A stretch of 64,000 bases of DNA, taken from assembly GCA_026182355.1 (NCBI GenBank), contig JAPFBL010000034.1, positions 1,054,001 through 1,118,000 on the forward strand. The letters are read 5' to 3'. The translations under genes and the position numbers were made by a program. Source of the DNA: Hermatobates lingyangjiaoensis (lineage: Eukaryota > Arthropoda > Insecta > Hemiptera > Hermatobatidae). The notes beneath the pieces are model-generated. The model had not been told where the DNA came from and did not search any database. It saw only the letters and a list, made by a program, of their open reading frames with translations. Each line of letters starts with the position of its first letter. Within the stretch, counting starts at the first letter, position 1. Below, piece by piece: positions 1-13,910 of this stretch.

Positions 1-180
1 ACTTCTGAAAATGTATACATTCACCAAATGATTCTGTTCATTTGATACTGTGTTTCTCTGAGCGCGCTTGTGGAATGGGTCTCTAGATCATCATATTTAT
101 AAAAAACCGATTGCGTGATTAAAAAAACAAATACATTATCTATCAACAGTTTTAAAACAGTTTTAAACAATTGAACAAGA

Positions 181-490
181 AGACAATGATCGCCTGAGGA
201 CGGGTAGATTCAGGTTCGATTCTCACTCTGACATCGATTTCTTTACGCTGGAAGTGAAAAAATATAAGCACTTAGTCTCTCGGAAAGGACTTTAAGCTGT
301 CGGTTTCGAGCCAGTACCATGTCAAGTACTCGTTAAATTATCTACTCTAAACATACTTGGGGTTGACAAAATTTAGGACTCCCAATGTAGAATCAATCAA
401 CCTAGATTTGTTGTTCGCCTATTTACTGAAATAGGTGCCAAATAATAAATGAGCCATACTTTCCGCTCCTAGAACAGCACTAAAAGGTGA
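181..490 (+). repeat. tRNA-derived SINE, diverged copy 1
   Basis: A pol III B-box-like GGTTCGATTCT lies at 213-223. The body matches the copy at 52850-53165 (GTCGGTTTCGAGCC near 300, GTCAAGTACTCGTTAAAT near 318). Both share a 3' tail reading GCCAAATAATAAATGAGCC then GCACTAAAAGGT. The tRNA-like head is damaged, so this copy is old. Confidence 0.75.
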
Positions 491-654
491 AAACATGTGT
501 GGGCATTGGAAAAACAAAATAATTTTATTCGCAACAATTTATTAATGTATTTCTCAAATGCTTTGTAGACTTCCATTTTTTATTAAGAAACACGAAGATG
601 ATTGAATGTGAAATATTTATGCATATACAGAAGTTTTGCAATAACAGGGGGATA

Positions 655-960
655 TTAAGTCTCCACACGAAAGACTTCATTAGAAAAGTACGAATTTCAA
701 ACTTTGTGTTCATCTTCAAGTTAATCTAAAGTAAAAAACCAAAAACAAAAAATAAGAAATTTTTTGTTCACAGCATTGTAGTTTTCGAGTTGAATATTCA
801 GTTATTTTTTGTTTTTATGTTTTAACCTGAAGATGAACAGAGTGTTCGAAATACGTAGTTTTTCAAATAACTCTTTTGTGTAGTGATTAAATTTTCTTAT
901 TTTATTCTCATTATGAGTAAATACCACACAACACATGATTGCAGTACTCTGAATATAGAA
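655..960. mobile_element. Fold-back PLE-type element with hammerhead-like arms
   Basis: Left arm on the minus strand (about 655-722) and right arm on the plus strand (about 828-960) each carry CTGAAGA-like core, T, GAAC...GTT(C/T), GAA. The right arm ends in GAGTAAATACCACAC then TGATTGCA, the same 3' end as the family-F elements at 30.6 and 58.0 kb. The left-arm core is mutated (TTGAAGA). No clear target duplication was found. Confidence 0.6.
834..860 (+). ncRNA. Hammerhead-like motif, right arm
   Basis: AAC (stem I) - CTGAAGA - T - GAAC/GTTC stem II - GAA - ATACGT (imperfect stem III) - A - GTT (stem I). Stem I AAC/GTT pairs perfectly. One T sits between CTGAAGA and stem II, as in other copies in the window. 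Activity is not shown by sequence. Confidence 0.55.
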
Positions 961-2061
961 GTTTCTTTCAGAACCTGACACTAGTTTCTATTTTGAATTC
1001 CCTAATATTTAGAAATAGCTTTTCATTATCTTGTATTCACAATTGCATTCAATATTTTCAACATTTACCCCAGACCCTTCTTAAGTAGATAATTTTTCAG
1101 AGATTATTAAAATCCATTTACAAAGTTTGCCGTCCAGGCCGAAGAGAAAAGACCTCATTTCAGTTGTGGTCCTCGGATGCTCTGACGTCATCAAACCACT
1201 TGTATTTTCATAACCTCCCCTCACTCTCTTAATTATACTCTTCTTTTAACTTTCCTTTTTCCTTTTATTTCTCGTAATAATTAAAACGACATCACAGCTT
1301 GTTTCTTTTCAATTTAGGTATGTTGTATTCCTACTGCTTTAGAAAAAGAGAAAATGACGACTGTATTTTTTTCTTTTTTAGGTTTATACTCATTCGTTTC
1401 TTATTAAAGGGCATTTTTAAAAGAAACTTTTATTTTATTGTTACTTTTTATCTCTCTACAGCAGTATTTTATAGTTTTTTGTCTCAATGTCTCATTTCCA
1501 AAAGAAAACAAAGTTTATATAGAAACCATATTTCATATGGTTGCCGTTGCTTAAGTGAAAGATTCAAATATGATCAAAATAAAGGAAAGCTAATTTTGGT
1601 GGTTTTAAACCAACTTTTTTTCTTATATTGTATAACACTTGAATGTAATTTTTATTTAAATGTATTCAGAATAATGGTGCATTTCGAACTGTAAGATTTC
1701 TGACAGACTTGTAACACGGGCCTCGGCGGCAGAGAATGGCGGCGTCTCAGTAGCTGTTTCACTGCTAACGTTCACTTCGTGACGCCTTCAATACCCTTTT
1801 TATGAAATAACTTTCACAAGTTTTTCTTGTTCATTATTTTCTTTTTCATCCAACCCCCACCTGTTGAGTTTTTTTTCAAATTCAGTACTATGAATGAAAA
1901 GTGTAGCTCATTTCCCAATATAGTTTTATTTTAATCGTGGTCACACTACATAACCGAATTCACTGTATGTAGGAAATTTTAAAATTTACAACAGTCAAGT
2001 CAATCTTTGGTAGGCATTTTTAACAACATTCAATTTTTACATTAACTCGGAAAGAATAATT
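961..2061. other. Non-coding stretch, no gene recognised
   Basis: AT-rich, with two GC-richer patches (about 1126-1200 and 1715-1795). The first contains a palindromic TGACGTCA (CRE-like) near 1189, possibly fortuitous. A 131-codon open frame starting at 1299 is Phe/Leu/Ile-rich and looks like chance translation of T-rich DNA. Confidence 0.5.
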
Positions 2062-2073
2062 TTTTCTCATCTT

Positions 2074-2209
2074 GTAGGGTAAAAATCTAATGAAATGGTC
2101 TCCACATATAAAAATTTTTTAATGATATAAACAACGCGTTTCGAACACGTAGTGTTCTTCCTCAGGCATTAACTAAGGATGAGTGCCTCTAAATAAGACT
2201 GACTGACTC
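2074..2209 (-). mobile_element. Solo family-F PLE-derived element with 12-bp target duplication
   Basis: On the minus strand it has the family-F hammerhead-like module (CTGAGGA, A, GAACAC/GTGTTC stem, GAA, ACGCGT, T, G), then the family 3' end (TGGAGACCATTTCATT, CCCTAC). The 12-bp sequence TTTTCTCATCTT flanks it exactly (2062-2073 and 2210-2221). It has a single arm, unlike the fold-back copies elsewhere. Confidence 0.8.
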
Positions 2210-2221
2210 TTTTCTCATCTT

Positions 2222-4439
2222 TCAAATCAGAAACTTTGAGATCATAATAAGGCAGTTATTCTCGATCTGCAATAGTAGTGACAAGATATATATTACGCCA
2301 CTCTTTTCTAAAAACACTTTCAATATTTCTTAATTTTTTCATTACAGGAAAAACAAAGTCTCTTGGAAAAGAGAGCTTTTCTGTAACCAACTATTTTAAT
2401 TGGAGTTTTCATCTTTCTCAGCAAAAGGTTTCTCTAATTTATACCTTCAAAGATGGTAAATTTTTATTTGACAGTATTTAAAAGCTTAAACTGTACTGAT
2501 AAAGTAGAACGTTTTTATTATTAAATACTTTTTGTATATTAAAAATTTACTTAATTGGCATGTTGTGATAAAAATTATATCATTCAGTCATTAATTGCTA
2601 TGTGAATTTTATTAATTTTAGAAAAAAATCTTAATACAAGTATCTACACAAAAATATTTTATTTAATAAACACAACTTTCAATCTGTGCGTGTGCGAAAC
2701 GAATCATTTTTATTCAACATTGCTATGTGAAAGCTTTATATGTATTTTGTTTTAAAAAATTATTCCAAGGAGATTTTCTTAATGCTGAATGTTGAGAATG
2801 GCGTACATTACAAAAAAAGATCATGATACTAGGAAAATAAAGCTGTGATATTCACATGGGAAATACTTTGTCATTCAGAATTGACATTCAGAAGTCTGAT
2901 TGAGTCATATGTAAATACATTGATTTGAATATTGGGTTTGTGATTGAAGAATGTTTCTTGGATGATTAAGGACTTATATTGGCTCTAGGTTGTCTAGAAG
3001 TAAAGGAGAAAAGTTATTTGCAGTCACAAGGAAGGGTTTGTATTCAGTGTAATGTAAGAGGGCAACATATCTAGTGTACATTGACACATCTGCTTACTAT
3101 TTGTGTGTCTAATATCTTCTGCTAAACCTAAATACCTTTATTTATATCAATATTTTAAGACTCTACACCTTCTTGTAAATACAGTTTCATCGAAAACTCG
3201 ACTTTTGATTCTGTTTATGTCTAGGATATTTAAAAAAAAAAAATGTGGCCACATGCCAGTTTTATAGAGAATATTTGATTACAGAAAGATCAAATCAACT
3301 TTCACGCCTCGAATTCGTCCCAAAATTGCCTTAAAGAAAATCTAAGTGTGATGTTCTCTAGAATGACTTTGAATTGCTGCACAAACTATACTTCAGTTTA
3401 ACGTTGCAATTTAGTTTCCCAAGCAATGTTGGGCCCATGTTAGTTGATGTATTAAATTATATAACAACATAATGTTGGACTCTGTTACCAACTAATACCA
3501 TATATGATGCGTTGAGGTTAAAAGATTTCATCTTAATAAGGTAATTAACAATCTAATCAACCATTTCTGAAATGAGGTTAATTAATAGTTATTTCCCTTC
3601 CTTCATTGAATCTTATACTGTCTAAGCAAGTCATTGAATTTAATTTAAAACTGAATTATTCTGCAATATTGAATTTATACTATAGTATGTTACTATTACT
3701 AAATTACTTTAGTTAGTGAACTTAATCATTACTTACGAATGAAGTGGAATAATATTACAAATAACAACAATAATAATTTAAATAACATTTATAATATATA
3801 TCAATTATTTGCAGTTTTCTAATAATTTGGATTAAGAGTTCTTAAATTAATTCTTCAATTAAATAATTTTTATTTTCTTTCTATATTGGTATCGATGGCT
3901 ACATAACTGGTTAATTTTATTTTGAACTATATTATTGTAAAATATTGTATTTATATCATTAGTAAAATGAATCATTACTATTGAAGGGAGTATGGCTGAA
4001 ATATGCTTACAGTAATTTATGTAGAATTCATGCAATATGCTTCTTATTGAGATATTTAAACTGAAAAGATGAAGTTGTTGAGAGTCGAGGTTACTGGTGT
4101 ATTATAGAAATCACAGGAGGGATATGAAATCGATAACTTTTGAAGTCATTTCACGGCTGCCATTTCCACAGTAGCGATTGTGGTAAGAGCCACTAAGAGT
4201 TCAAAGAGATCGTAGTACCCTTGAGAAGTTTTGACATACACAGAAGAAACTGTTAAAGCGTTCTCTTTTGTGTCAAGTTGATAGAGCTTATTGTCAAAAT
4301 AAATTACATAGTTTGAAATTGACAAGCACAAAGGTTTCTAGTGTTTGTACTGCTTTTATCGAACAATAGGCTTTGTGTGTGTAGATAGTGGTGTGCAACA
4401 CGCCAAAGGCTTGATTGAGTTTAATTAGAGGGGATACTG
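2222..4439. other. Non-coding AT-rich stretch
   Basis: I see no convincing exon, RNA gene or intact transposon. Short open frames here have no recognisable similarity. Confidence 0.5.
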
Positions 4440-4660
4440 TGAACGCTTTGTGGCTACCGAGGGACTTGACCAACTGAGAGACAGTCCTGTCATAACTGGG
4501 GCTTCACTTCTCTCTGACTATCCTCCTTCAGCCACTGTTGACGAAACAACCTCCGCTGTTGACACGTGACCAACACTCTGGTCAAGCCGGCCTTCATTTC
4601 CGCCTTGGCTTCCACTGAATGACAACTGTTACACAGCCCTATCTAATTCTAAAACCGTCT
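4440..4660. other. GC-richer unassigned block
   Basis: Base composition differs clearly from its AT-rich surroundings. No continuous reading frame with recognisable protein, no tRNA-like boxes and no repeat elsewhere in the window were found. It could be a non-coding exon or an old repeat. Confidence 0.3.
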
Positions 4661-5194
4661 CAATACCAGTCCAACACTCATGTTCTCTACACATTGTGAA
4701 ATCCTCACGCAATCTAGTCCAAAAAAAAAGAACATAAACGTAATAAAAAAAAATCCCCTCATTCAAACATCTAAAATTCTTATATATACATCGTGTTTTT
4801 TACAGAAAAAAAATCGAACAAAAACATTACATTTGGTAAAACTCCTCCTTCTTTTTATTTTAGCGTGCCAAAATGGAATCGCTAAAAATTTTGGCGATTT
4901 ATTTCACGCCAAATTTCTTCTTTCTTTCAATTTATTTCACGAGTAGACTCGTACAGTAGAGGTCTCAGTTTATTTAACAATGAGAGAGGAGTAACTAAAT
5001 AAACATATTTAACAAAATTATCTGTTCCTGGTTACACAACACTCCCTATCATCAAACATGTATTGATAATCATTACGCATAAGCAAGTCATTCTGTCCTA
5101 TAATATATTTTTTTTTTATCACAAGCTTATAATCTTCCAATAGGGTTGTTTATTTGGTTGCTAGGTTCTTAAATTTGAAATTTTTCTAGTTCCA

Positions 5195-5440
5195 AATGAT
5201 CAGACGTCACATGCGGTAGTGGCGGTGTAACGTGTAACGTGTAGAGGCTTGTCCTTCTCACCTCTGGACTGGTATACCTGGGTTCAATTCTCAACCTGAT
5301 ACTCGTCTTCCTTCTCAATCTGAGAACAGAAAATCTCAGAAAAAATGTTACGCTATCAGTCGCTTGCCTGCATATTAGCAGTGGCACTTCACAACCTGAG
5401 ACCCCAGTGACACACATTCAGCAACGTCATATTCAACTCA
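5195..5440 (+). repeat. Possible degenerate tRNA-like SINE
   Basis: A B-box-like GGGTTCAATTCTC occurs at about 5280-5292, downstream of a GC-rich head that includes a short tandem GTAACGT. The spacing resembles a tRNA head. The body does not clearly match the main SINE family here, so this is tentative. Confidence 0.35.
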
Positions 5441-8117
5441 CTCAGGAAAAACTTCCTTATTTCTACTAAGATGTAGCACGATTTTGTTCATATTATATTA
5501 ATTTTAATATTTCAACTATTAATTCAAAATCTATTTTATTATAGTATTATTTAATTATTTTATAATTCTTCATACAATTTCCTTTTATGAAATTATAAAT
5601 TCATAAGTTAGATTATGAGTTTTCATAAAGTTAATGAACATGTTTAAAGCATAATTGTTGCTATAAAAAAGTAAACACTTTGGTTTTGTCCATAATAAAC
5701 TTAATTAGAAAGTCATCTAGTTGAAGTCTTAAATGCAAGGAAGTTTCAAACTTAATTTTATTTCAGTTATATTGTTTGGAGGCATCTTCATGATGTCTTA
5801 AGCCGGCAAATGATTTAATTGCAGGGTCCGAGATTTGTTTCTTAAGCAAAAATAGTGCAATGAATAAAACTATTTGTAACTATGAGTCGTAAATTAAGAA
5901 ACATTAATTAACAAGCTACGCAAATGACCAAAGATATTTTCTTAGGTAATTTACAACAATTTTTGAACTACGTTGGCAATGACTTTAACAGGAGAATTCA
6001 ATTTTTTTTAGTCATACCAATTGCTTTAGCAGCCACTAATCATAAGTCAGTGGCGAGCAACAATTTCACGGCAAGAGTCTAACCATTTTTATAACGTACT
6101 ATATCTCCCTGATGATGAGAATCCACAGCTGAACTCCTGTATTATCTTCAGACCCAGATCATTGTGTAAATCGGCATTACTGACAGTAAGAAACACCAGT
6201 GATGATCTCAGACCTTTCTTCTGATCAAACTGCTAACATCTTTTGTTTAATATAAACTAAAGATCTACTTGTTCTTCATCCAATGTTCACTATTTCCAAC
6301 TGAAAAATAGAATTTAAAGCATTGACAAAACGTGTTTTCTGAAACAGTACATCATGAGTGTTTTATGTCCAGTATTCCTTCTTGGAGAGGATCTATACTT
6401 TTAGGAAGCTGGCCAAGTAGTGAACGCAATATTGCAGATCATCTTATGATATATCTAAAAGAAAATTAGCAATATTGTTTCTTGAAATGAAAACCAATTT
6501 TTCATTAAAATAGGCTAAACCTAAACATTAAATTGTTAAACCTATTCGAAGTTTTTCTTTTTTTCCTTATCAAAGTCCCAAACGTATACGTATGTCAACA
6601 CTACACTCCGTTTACAATGAGTAGAGAAATCAATTTTGACCGAATTCAAATTACAAAATATCTCAAGAAGTCAAATTACAAGAATAGTGCATTTAGATTT
6701 CCCTTATTAAATATGTGACAGTACTATCAACATTCCGACTTATGGGCTGGTTTATTACAGTTGAATACATTTATACAAAATACTGTATTTAGGTAATCTA
6801 CTTAACTACTTTATCGCATGTAAATAGTTTGAGACTACAAATATTTACACTTTTAGTTAAGATTAAATCATCTTTCTTAATCCAAGTGGTTTTTTTGCGA
6901 TGAAGAGAGAGAGGTGTAGTGTTTTAATACCCAGCAAAATTTAGAAACTCAGTAAAAGTTATAAAAAAAGATTTCATTAATATAAAACAGGAAGTAGAAG
7001 AGAAAAGTTCTTTTAACGATTATGAATAGAAGTGAACTATTGCTTGAATGATGCCCTTCTTATGTATTCAGTGACTGAGCAAATGAACATTCACATCCCA
7101 AACAGCTAAGAATTCTTAAAAATTGTTGATATTTCTCTGAAATTCACGTTGCTTTTTGAAAATTATCACACTTACAGTGAAGGTTTGTAATGAGTCTATG
7201 TAATGATTCATCCAGTACAGATCGAAGGTACACAACCCATTATTATTATAAACCACTGCATATTCAGAATAATAGAGGAGTTACAAATTGAATAACGCTG
7301 TTTGAAATATCAATGCATCACCTAGAATCTTTGCTTATTTTAAGTAAACTGGGATGAATAATCATTCATCAAATTGATATTTATAAAAAAATTTCAAGGT
7401 TACCACCATTCCTAAGGATATCTTATTGATTTATAACAGCTGGAATATTTAATCCTCAAAGCGAACTATTATAGTGTGTCTTCAGATTTTTTTTTATATA
7501 AAAAGACAATTATGTACAAAGGGCGTAGATATTAAAAATTCAAAATTTGTTTGCAGCTTCTCCTCTGCATAGTTCGGAATCCAGCTGCTCTCTCATGTAG
7601 TACTGTGCACAAATAAATACCACTACATCAATTTTGATTTTTTATTGATCAATGTACTGTAATTAACATATTATCTGTCTAATCATTTATTTTATTGTAT
7701 TTATTCTTAGCAAGATTAATAGAAAACTTTCTTCTTACCAACGTGTTATATTGATTTATATATTCATATGTACTGCAATTAGCACATTACCTGGCTAATC
7801 AGTTACTCTGTAGTTTTAATTATGATGTGAATATTAAAGAAACTAGTCTCTATATAAAAGAAGTTTTAAGAAAAACGCCGCATTTCGATATTACCTATAT
7901 TGCTTATTATCTTATCGGGAATATTGAAGAAATATGATGATGCAGTCTAAACTGAACACTGAGTTATTCAAATAGTGTAAAATCAAGTACCAACTAAGTG
8001 GTACAAAGTTTTCTGATAACCTTCCTATTCAACTGATGAGTGTACGTCAGGTGGTTTTTGTGATTAGGTTTGGCAATAAAGTGTGAGTCAAATCCTTAAC
8101 CGTTGGTTCTTTATATT
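5441..8117. other. Non-coding AT-rich stretch
   Basis: No gene, RNA or mobile element recognised. Probably intergenic or intronic. Confidence 0.5.
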
Positions 8118-8125
8118 GTCTAGAT

Positions 8126-8837
<712 letters not shown>

Positions 8838-8845
8838 GTCTAGAT

Positions 8846-11173
8846 TATATATGGTTGATATGAGATGCGCTAATACACATAATTGATGATATTCTAATTT
8901 CATAGAAAATAAAATTAGATGTTATTAAAAAAAAATGTAGCATTTCGTTTAATTTCCGACCTCATCCTTCACGAGAGCATTCTTTTGTATCACCGTGCTG
9001 AACTCCTGCAGATGGCGATGCGCTGATGGACCTAAGCATCTATTTCATTCAAATATGAGCAAAAAAGAGCTCAAGAAATATTTTCCTTGGTTTACCAAAA
9101 ATATTTCTAGCCTACCTTCAAATATAATGTTTATAAATCTTTATAATACTTTATAAAGTATTTATAAATTTTACTCTATGATGTCATTTAGGCCTTGAAT
9201 ATAAAAAAAAACTGTAATAAGAAATATTAGCATCTAGTTTTCATTTTAATGAAAGAGTGTAAGTATTTTTAAGGATCATTTTTTTTTCTTATTGGAAGAT
9301 GTAATAATATTTCACTCGTTTCTACATCATTCCATTGTTAACGTAAAGAACTGTAAATTTATTAGTAGTAATTAATAAAAATTACTATGTTTTTAAATTT
9401 TTGTATATAAAGATAAATTCAAACAAACATTTTTATCTATGATCATTCATTTTATGGTTTAAGTATAAATTATTCCGATTCACTTGAAATTTATATCTCA
9501 AGTATTCAAAAGAGCAGAAATGGTGTTCGATACTTTAATTTAAACAAAAAAATATTTGCCAAATTAATAATTATTATTACTTTTGGTTCTCCCAAAGGAG
9601 TCTGTGGGGCCCTGGTGTTACTATAATAGTATGCAATCATACCATGTCTGTTCTGATCTCCATTCCTTGACTGGTTTCCGATTTTCTATATAATCAAAAG
9701 CAAAGTATAACGTTTTTAATAAAGAACATGTGCAAAAGTAGTCGAAAAGACAAAAAATGAGGAAACAATGTAACATCTGGTGATGTTACAAACAGCCTCT
9801 ATGACTGTAATGGTAATAACAATTTACTTAATATTCGTATTGCTAAACTATCAAAAAAATATTAATCAAATTTTTAATTGCTTTGATTACTTTAGATTTA
9901 GTTTGGAATAAATAAACATTTTTTTAAAAAAAAATAAAATGACTAATGAAGCAAAATAATAATATGAGATAGGATTAAGGGAAAAGTTGAGCTCGGTTTG
10001 CTTGAGTTGTTTGTGGATGTTGGCAAAAGCCCAGGCAGGGCATGCTGACAAGCACACTTGATGTTCGTACTTGAATCATGGCGAAACGTTGGAGATTTGC
10101 CAGCCAATTTGAAGACGAAACTGCTGCAATGATATACACTAATTTAATATTAAACCTGTAGACCTACTCGCTTTAATGGTTCTCCTTACAGCGTGCAACT
10201 CTGATATAGAGGACTCCATCTATTGTTAGTATTATACCCTCCACTTGTAAAACAGCAATTAAATAATAATTTATATTCACCAAGTTTATCATGTTATATA
10301 TTTACCTTAATATAATGATTTTAATTATTCCCTTTTAAATTATCAATATTAAAAGTATTTTTTTTTGTTATTTTTAATAGTTATAATTTATTTACTTATA
10401 CAGATTCATAAAATGACTTTAATCATCACTTGATGATTAAAAATTAATCAAAATTTAATAAAAAATGTAATATCTCAAATAGGTTTTATTAAATTAATTA
10501 CTAAATTTTGCAGAAAGCCATCCTTTATGATTTACAACATAAATTTACTTAAAGTTGTTAATTAAATTATAAATAATTTAAACAAATATTTAATAATCTT
10601 TGAAAATATATTAGAAAATTAAAAATAAATGTTTCTTGTATATATAGTAGCGTTTACAGTAATGCAACTCATTAAACAAAATTAAACTGTGCTTCTCAAA
10701 CTGAAAACAAATTATTTTTTTTTCCTTTTTTTTTTTCTTTTTTTTTAGTGACTGACATTTTTAATTTTGCTTGCTTTCTAAGAAAGTTAAAGAGTAAGAC
10801 TTCTTGAACAAACTCTTAAGCAAGCAAAGTTATATTGTTTACAATATGGAATGACTACACTAATTAAATAGGTTACTGAAACAAAATTATTTGTTTAAAT
10901 TCTATTAGAATGTTATTACTATCACAATTATGTACAGACATAAAGATAGAAAGATATGTTTGTAATCTAGGAATGTAAATTACATTTGTTTATATGTAAG
11001 CAATTTAAATTACATACCATTTTTTGGTTTATGCAACATTAATAAATGTCAAGTAGGGAGGTTCAAAGTCGTTCAGAGGAAGAGGCAAACGTACAGGGTA
11101 GCCCAGTTTATTACTCTAAGTTCATTATTATTAGTAATTATAATACAAGATTATCATATATATATCCACATCT
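8846..11173. other. Non-coding AT-rich stretch
   Basis: No gene recognised. It contains homopolymer runs (around 10715-10747) and a GGCGAAACGTTGG string near 10080 that resembles the 3' half of a hammerhead-like motif but lacks a core. Confidence 0.5.
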
Positions 11174-11203
11174 CTAGAACAAGCAAGTTGTTGCTTGTTC
11201 TAG
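11174..11203. repeat. Perfect 13-bp hairpin, 4-nt loop
   Basis: CTAGAACAAGCAA, loop GTTG, then its exact reverse complement. Placed in AT-rich DNA with no adjacent gene. No function can be assigned. Confidence 0.8.
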
Positions 11204-11510
11204 TTTTAATTAATCAAATTATGGCAGTTTTCAAGAAATGAATTGCGTTTGATTAAGACAATAGGCGACTTAAATATGCATCTTAAATATGCAATAAGCG
11301 ACTTAAAATGCATCTGCGTGCATAATTTATTCATTTCAGTTCATCAAGAATTGAACTAACAACCCTATGATAGAATGAGTTTATGTCAGCCATGAAATGT
11401 GGGTTGGCTCATTGAATATTCGTTAAAACAAATATATTTATAGAAAATATAACGTTTTCTGTTTAATATTGTTAAGAATGCATTTATCTATATTTCATTA
11501 ATATTTTTTT

Positions 11511-11645
11511 TAACATCTTTATTTAAAAATATACAACTACGCATATTCTACGTAACAGGCGTATGTAGTAATAGATTACACAATAACATCGATGCACATG
11601 AGCAAAGAATCAAACCCACTGGTTCAACTTTTCAATTTGTAATTA
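11511..11645 (-). mobile_element. Jockey-like LINE 3' end (UTR only)
   Basis: The minus strand matches the 3' UTR of the Jockey copies at 20105-20376 (plus) and 49200-49746 (minus): CCAGTGGGTTTGATTCTTTG, CATGTGCATCGATG, TAATCTATTACTACATA, then TACGCATA motifs and an A-rich end. No coding sequence remains. Confidence 0.8.
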
Positions 11646-11659
11646 ATGTTAATAAATTA

Positions 11660-11815
11660 AATTAATATAATTAATTAATAATATTAAATAAATAATTACA
11701 AATAAATAATTAATTAAGAATGAATTATTAGTAAATAATAAACAATTAAATTAATTAATAATATTAAATTAATATTAATAATACATTAAATTAATAATAT
11801 ATTGAAGAAGTGCAA
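11660..11815. repeat. TTAATAATATTAAA-type low-complexity block
   Basis: Imperfect tandem repeats built only of A and T with AATTAAT/AATATTAAAT units. Simple-sequence DNA. Confidence 0.7.
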
Positions 11816-11880
11816 TGACAGGAAGATTTATTGAAATATATTATCAAATATTGATATAGCTTCTCGACCACTAATATTTG

Positions 11881-12102
11881 AAATTCACAGAAGGGGTTCT
11901 TGAGGATTTTGGTCATAAACATACAACTCCAGATTATATGCCGACGTTTCACCAAAATCTGTTTGGCATGGACCGGTAAATAGTGTTTCCTTTAAAACAA
12001 GCATTAAAAATGCCAAAAAACTTTTGGCGAAACGTCAGCTTATAATCAGGAGTTGTGTGTTTATGACTGAAATCCACAAGAGAATCCCCTTCTGTGAATT
12101 TA
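11881..12102. mobile_element. Fold-back element with degenerate hammerhead-like arms
   Basis: Arms are inverted copies: AATTCACAGAAGGGG at the left end and CCCCTTCTGTGAATT at the right, with both arms reading outward through a CCAAAA...TTTTGG stem, GAA, ACGT, C and (A/G)GC. The upstream CTGANGA core is no longer recognisable. Same architecture as the other fold-back families here, but older. Confidence 0.65.
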
Positions 12103-13371
12103 TATTATCAAACTTGTGTGTGATGTAACAGAACTTTTAGGAGTTGATTATCACTGATTGATAATAACTGAATGAACATTGAAGAGAAGTATACAAAGAA
12201 TAATATCCCGAATGGTCAGAGAAGAAAGAAAATTAAACTATTAAAACTATGATTAGGAATTAAAATGAGCTTTAGACTGTTATTAAATAAAGGCGGCATT
12301 CTTTTAACATGTTCTGCTTCTTCAAAGGAATTGATGTAATGTTGATACTGGTAGATATCATTAGTTTTAGGCAGATTTAACATCAGATTTTACGTTTGGG
12401 AACAGATGTGCAATTGGGGTTTGTCGGTTTTTTAAAAACCTTTTTTTTGGAGAAAATTATGAAATTCGCAAACTGGTGTTTTAGTAGAAAATATTGCTTT
12501 TCAATGTATGAATAATACTTAAAAAAAATTTGAAAATGACAAATGTAGCCAAATGTAACAGATTGATGAAAACACTGTTGCAAACGGTTTGGTTCTTGGA
12601 ATCATATTGGTCCGATTTAATAATATGGTTATTATAAATATATTATAGTTATAAAATAATATGGCTAATAATATGGTTATTATAAAAATATGAAAATATA
12701 TTGTTATTATTTATTTGAACCCTTTGCTGAATAACTCGTTTCACTTTTATAAAAATATTTACATTCTTGTATGTGAAAATTATGCATAAACAACGAATAA
12801 TTGTTTTTAAAGTTATTTAATCCTGGTTAACTATTATTTCTTTGTTCTATTTAATTGCATAAACAAATTTTACTATCAATAAAATTGAACAGTAAATAAT
12901 TTTAGTCAAAAATTGTTTTAATCACTCTAAATTTTCTGTTAAAATTTTTGTTTGAATTACAGAATATTCGAGGAAGAAAATTTTTTTATGAAAATTTGAA
13001 ACCGGTTAAAACCGGTTTTCTGGAAAAATTACTATTCGAAAACTGGTTTTCTAAAATGTCGGTTTTTGTACAAACCCTTTGTGTGATATATCCTGAAACA
13101 TATTTAGACTATTTAATCTTTATTATATGAGGGGGATAGGCAATTACCCCTTGTAAGAACAATGTTTTGTTTATAAAAGTTCTTTTTAGGCAGAGAATGA
13201 TAATCAGTCTTATATAACTTGAACTTAATTGTAGTAGTGGTGGGGAAGAGGGAGGGAATAATTAAGTATCTTCCTACAATAGATCAGCAACAGGTACATT
13301 GATAACAGGGACTTTACATCAAAGCCAGTCAGTCTATAATCTTTCTTCAAATAAACGCTTTTTAAATCATC
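12103..13371. other. Non-coding AT-rich stretch
   Basis: A short local duplication of AATAATATGGTTATTATAAA occurs near 12620-12690. No gene recognised. Confidence 0.5.
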
Positions 13372-13470
13372 AGCTGTGCAATCCGTAATTGTGTGGTATT
13401 TACTCATTCTGAGGTAAAATGGATAAACAAACAAAAGTCTCCAAACAAATGAAGTTTTATTCGACAACAA

Positions 13471-13506
13471 CAACGCGTTTCGATCACTTTGTGTTCATCA
13501 TCAGGA
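13471..13506 (-). ncRNA. Hammerhead-like motif, family G left arm
   Basis: Minus strand: CTGATGA - T - GAACAC/(GTGATC) stem II - GAA - ACGCGT - T - G. Inverted partner of 13876-13910, with a slightly weakened stem II. Confidence 0.6.
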
Positions 13507-13875
13507 AGACACTATAATATAAATTATATCTAATCAGTTACAAAATTAGAGTGAAATAATAAAATTCAATTAAGAGAATTCAAGACATACCCAAGGATGA
13601 GGTGCTGAAGGTATACTTTAAGCATACCCGACTCCTTTGTCACCTTATCTCCTAAATGCCTCTCCCTCACTCTATCGAAGTGGACCTACTAGTATTTCCT
13701 ACCTACTACCTACTGGTATTCAGGAAATACCTACTGATATTTCCTACTAGTTCTTTCCACTCGACCAACCCTTCAGCACCAAATCCTTGGGTATGTCTTT
13801 AATTCTCTTAATTAAATTTTATTATTTCACTCTAATTTTGTAACTAATTAGATATAATTTGTATTATAGTGTCTT

Positions 13876-13910
13876 CCTGATGATGAGCACAAAGTGTTCG
13901 AAACGCGTTG
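13876..13910 (+). ncRNA. Hammerhead-like motif, family G right arm
   Basis: CTGATGA - T - GAGCAC, loop AAA, GTGTTC - GAA - ACGCGT (self-complementary) - T - G. Stem II is six pairs including one G-U. Stem I is weak (one clear C-G). One T is inserted between the CTGATGA box and stem II. Confidence 0.65.

Noticed and set aside
1189..1196. TGACGTCA as a CRE regulatory site
   Set aside because: Single 8-mer with no identified promoter; noted only in the stretch description.
1299..1694. 131-codon open frame
   Set aside because: Phe/Leu/Ile/Tyr-rich translation of T-rich DNA, no recognisable domain, no splice context.
10060..10100. GGCGAAACGTTGG as a hammerhead-like motif
   Set aside because: Only the 3' half is present.
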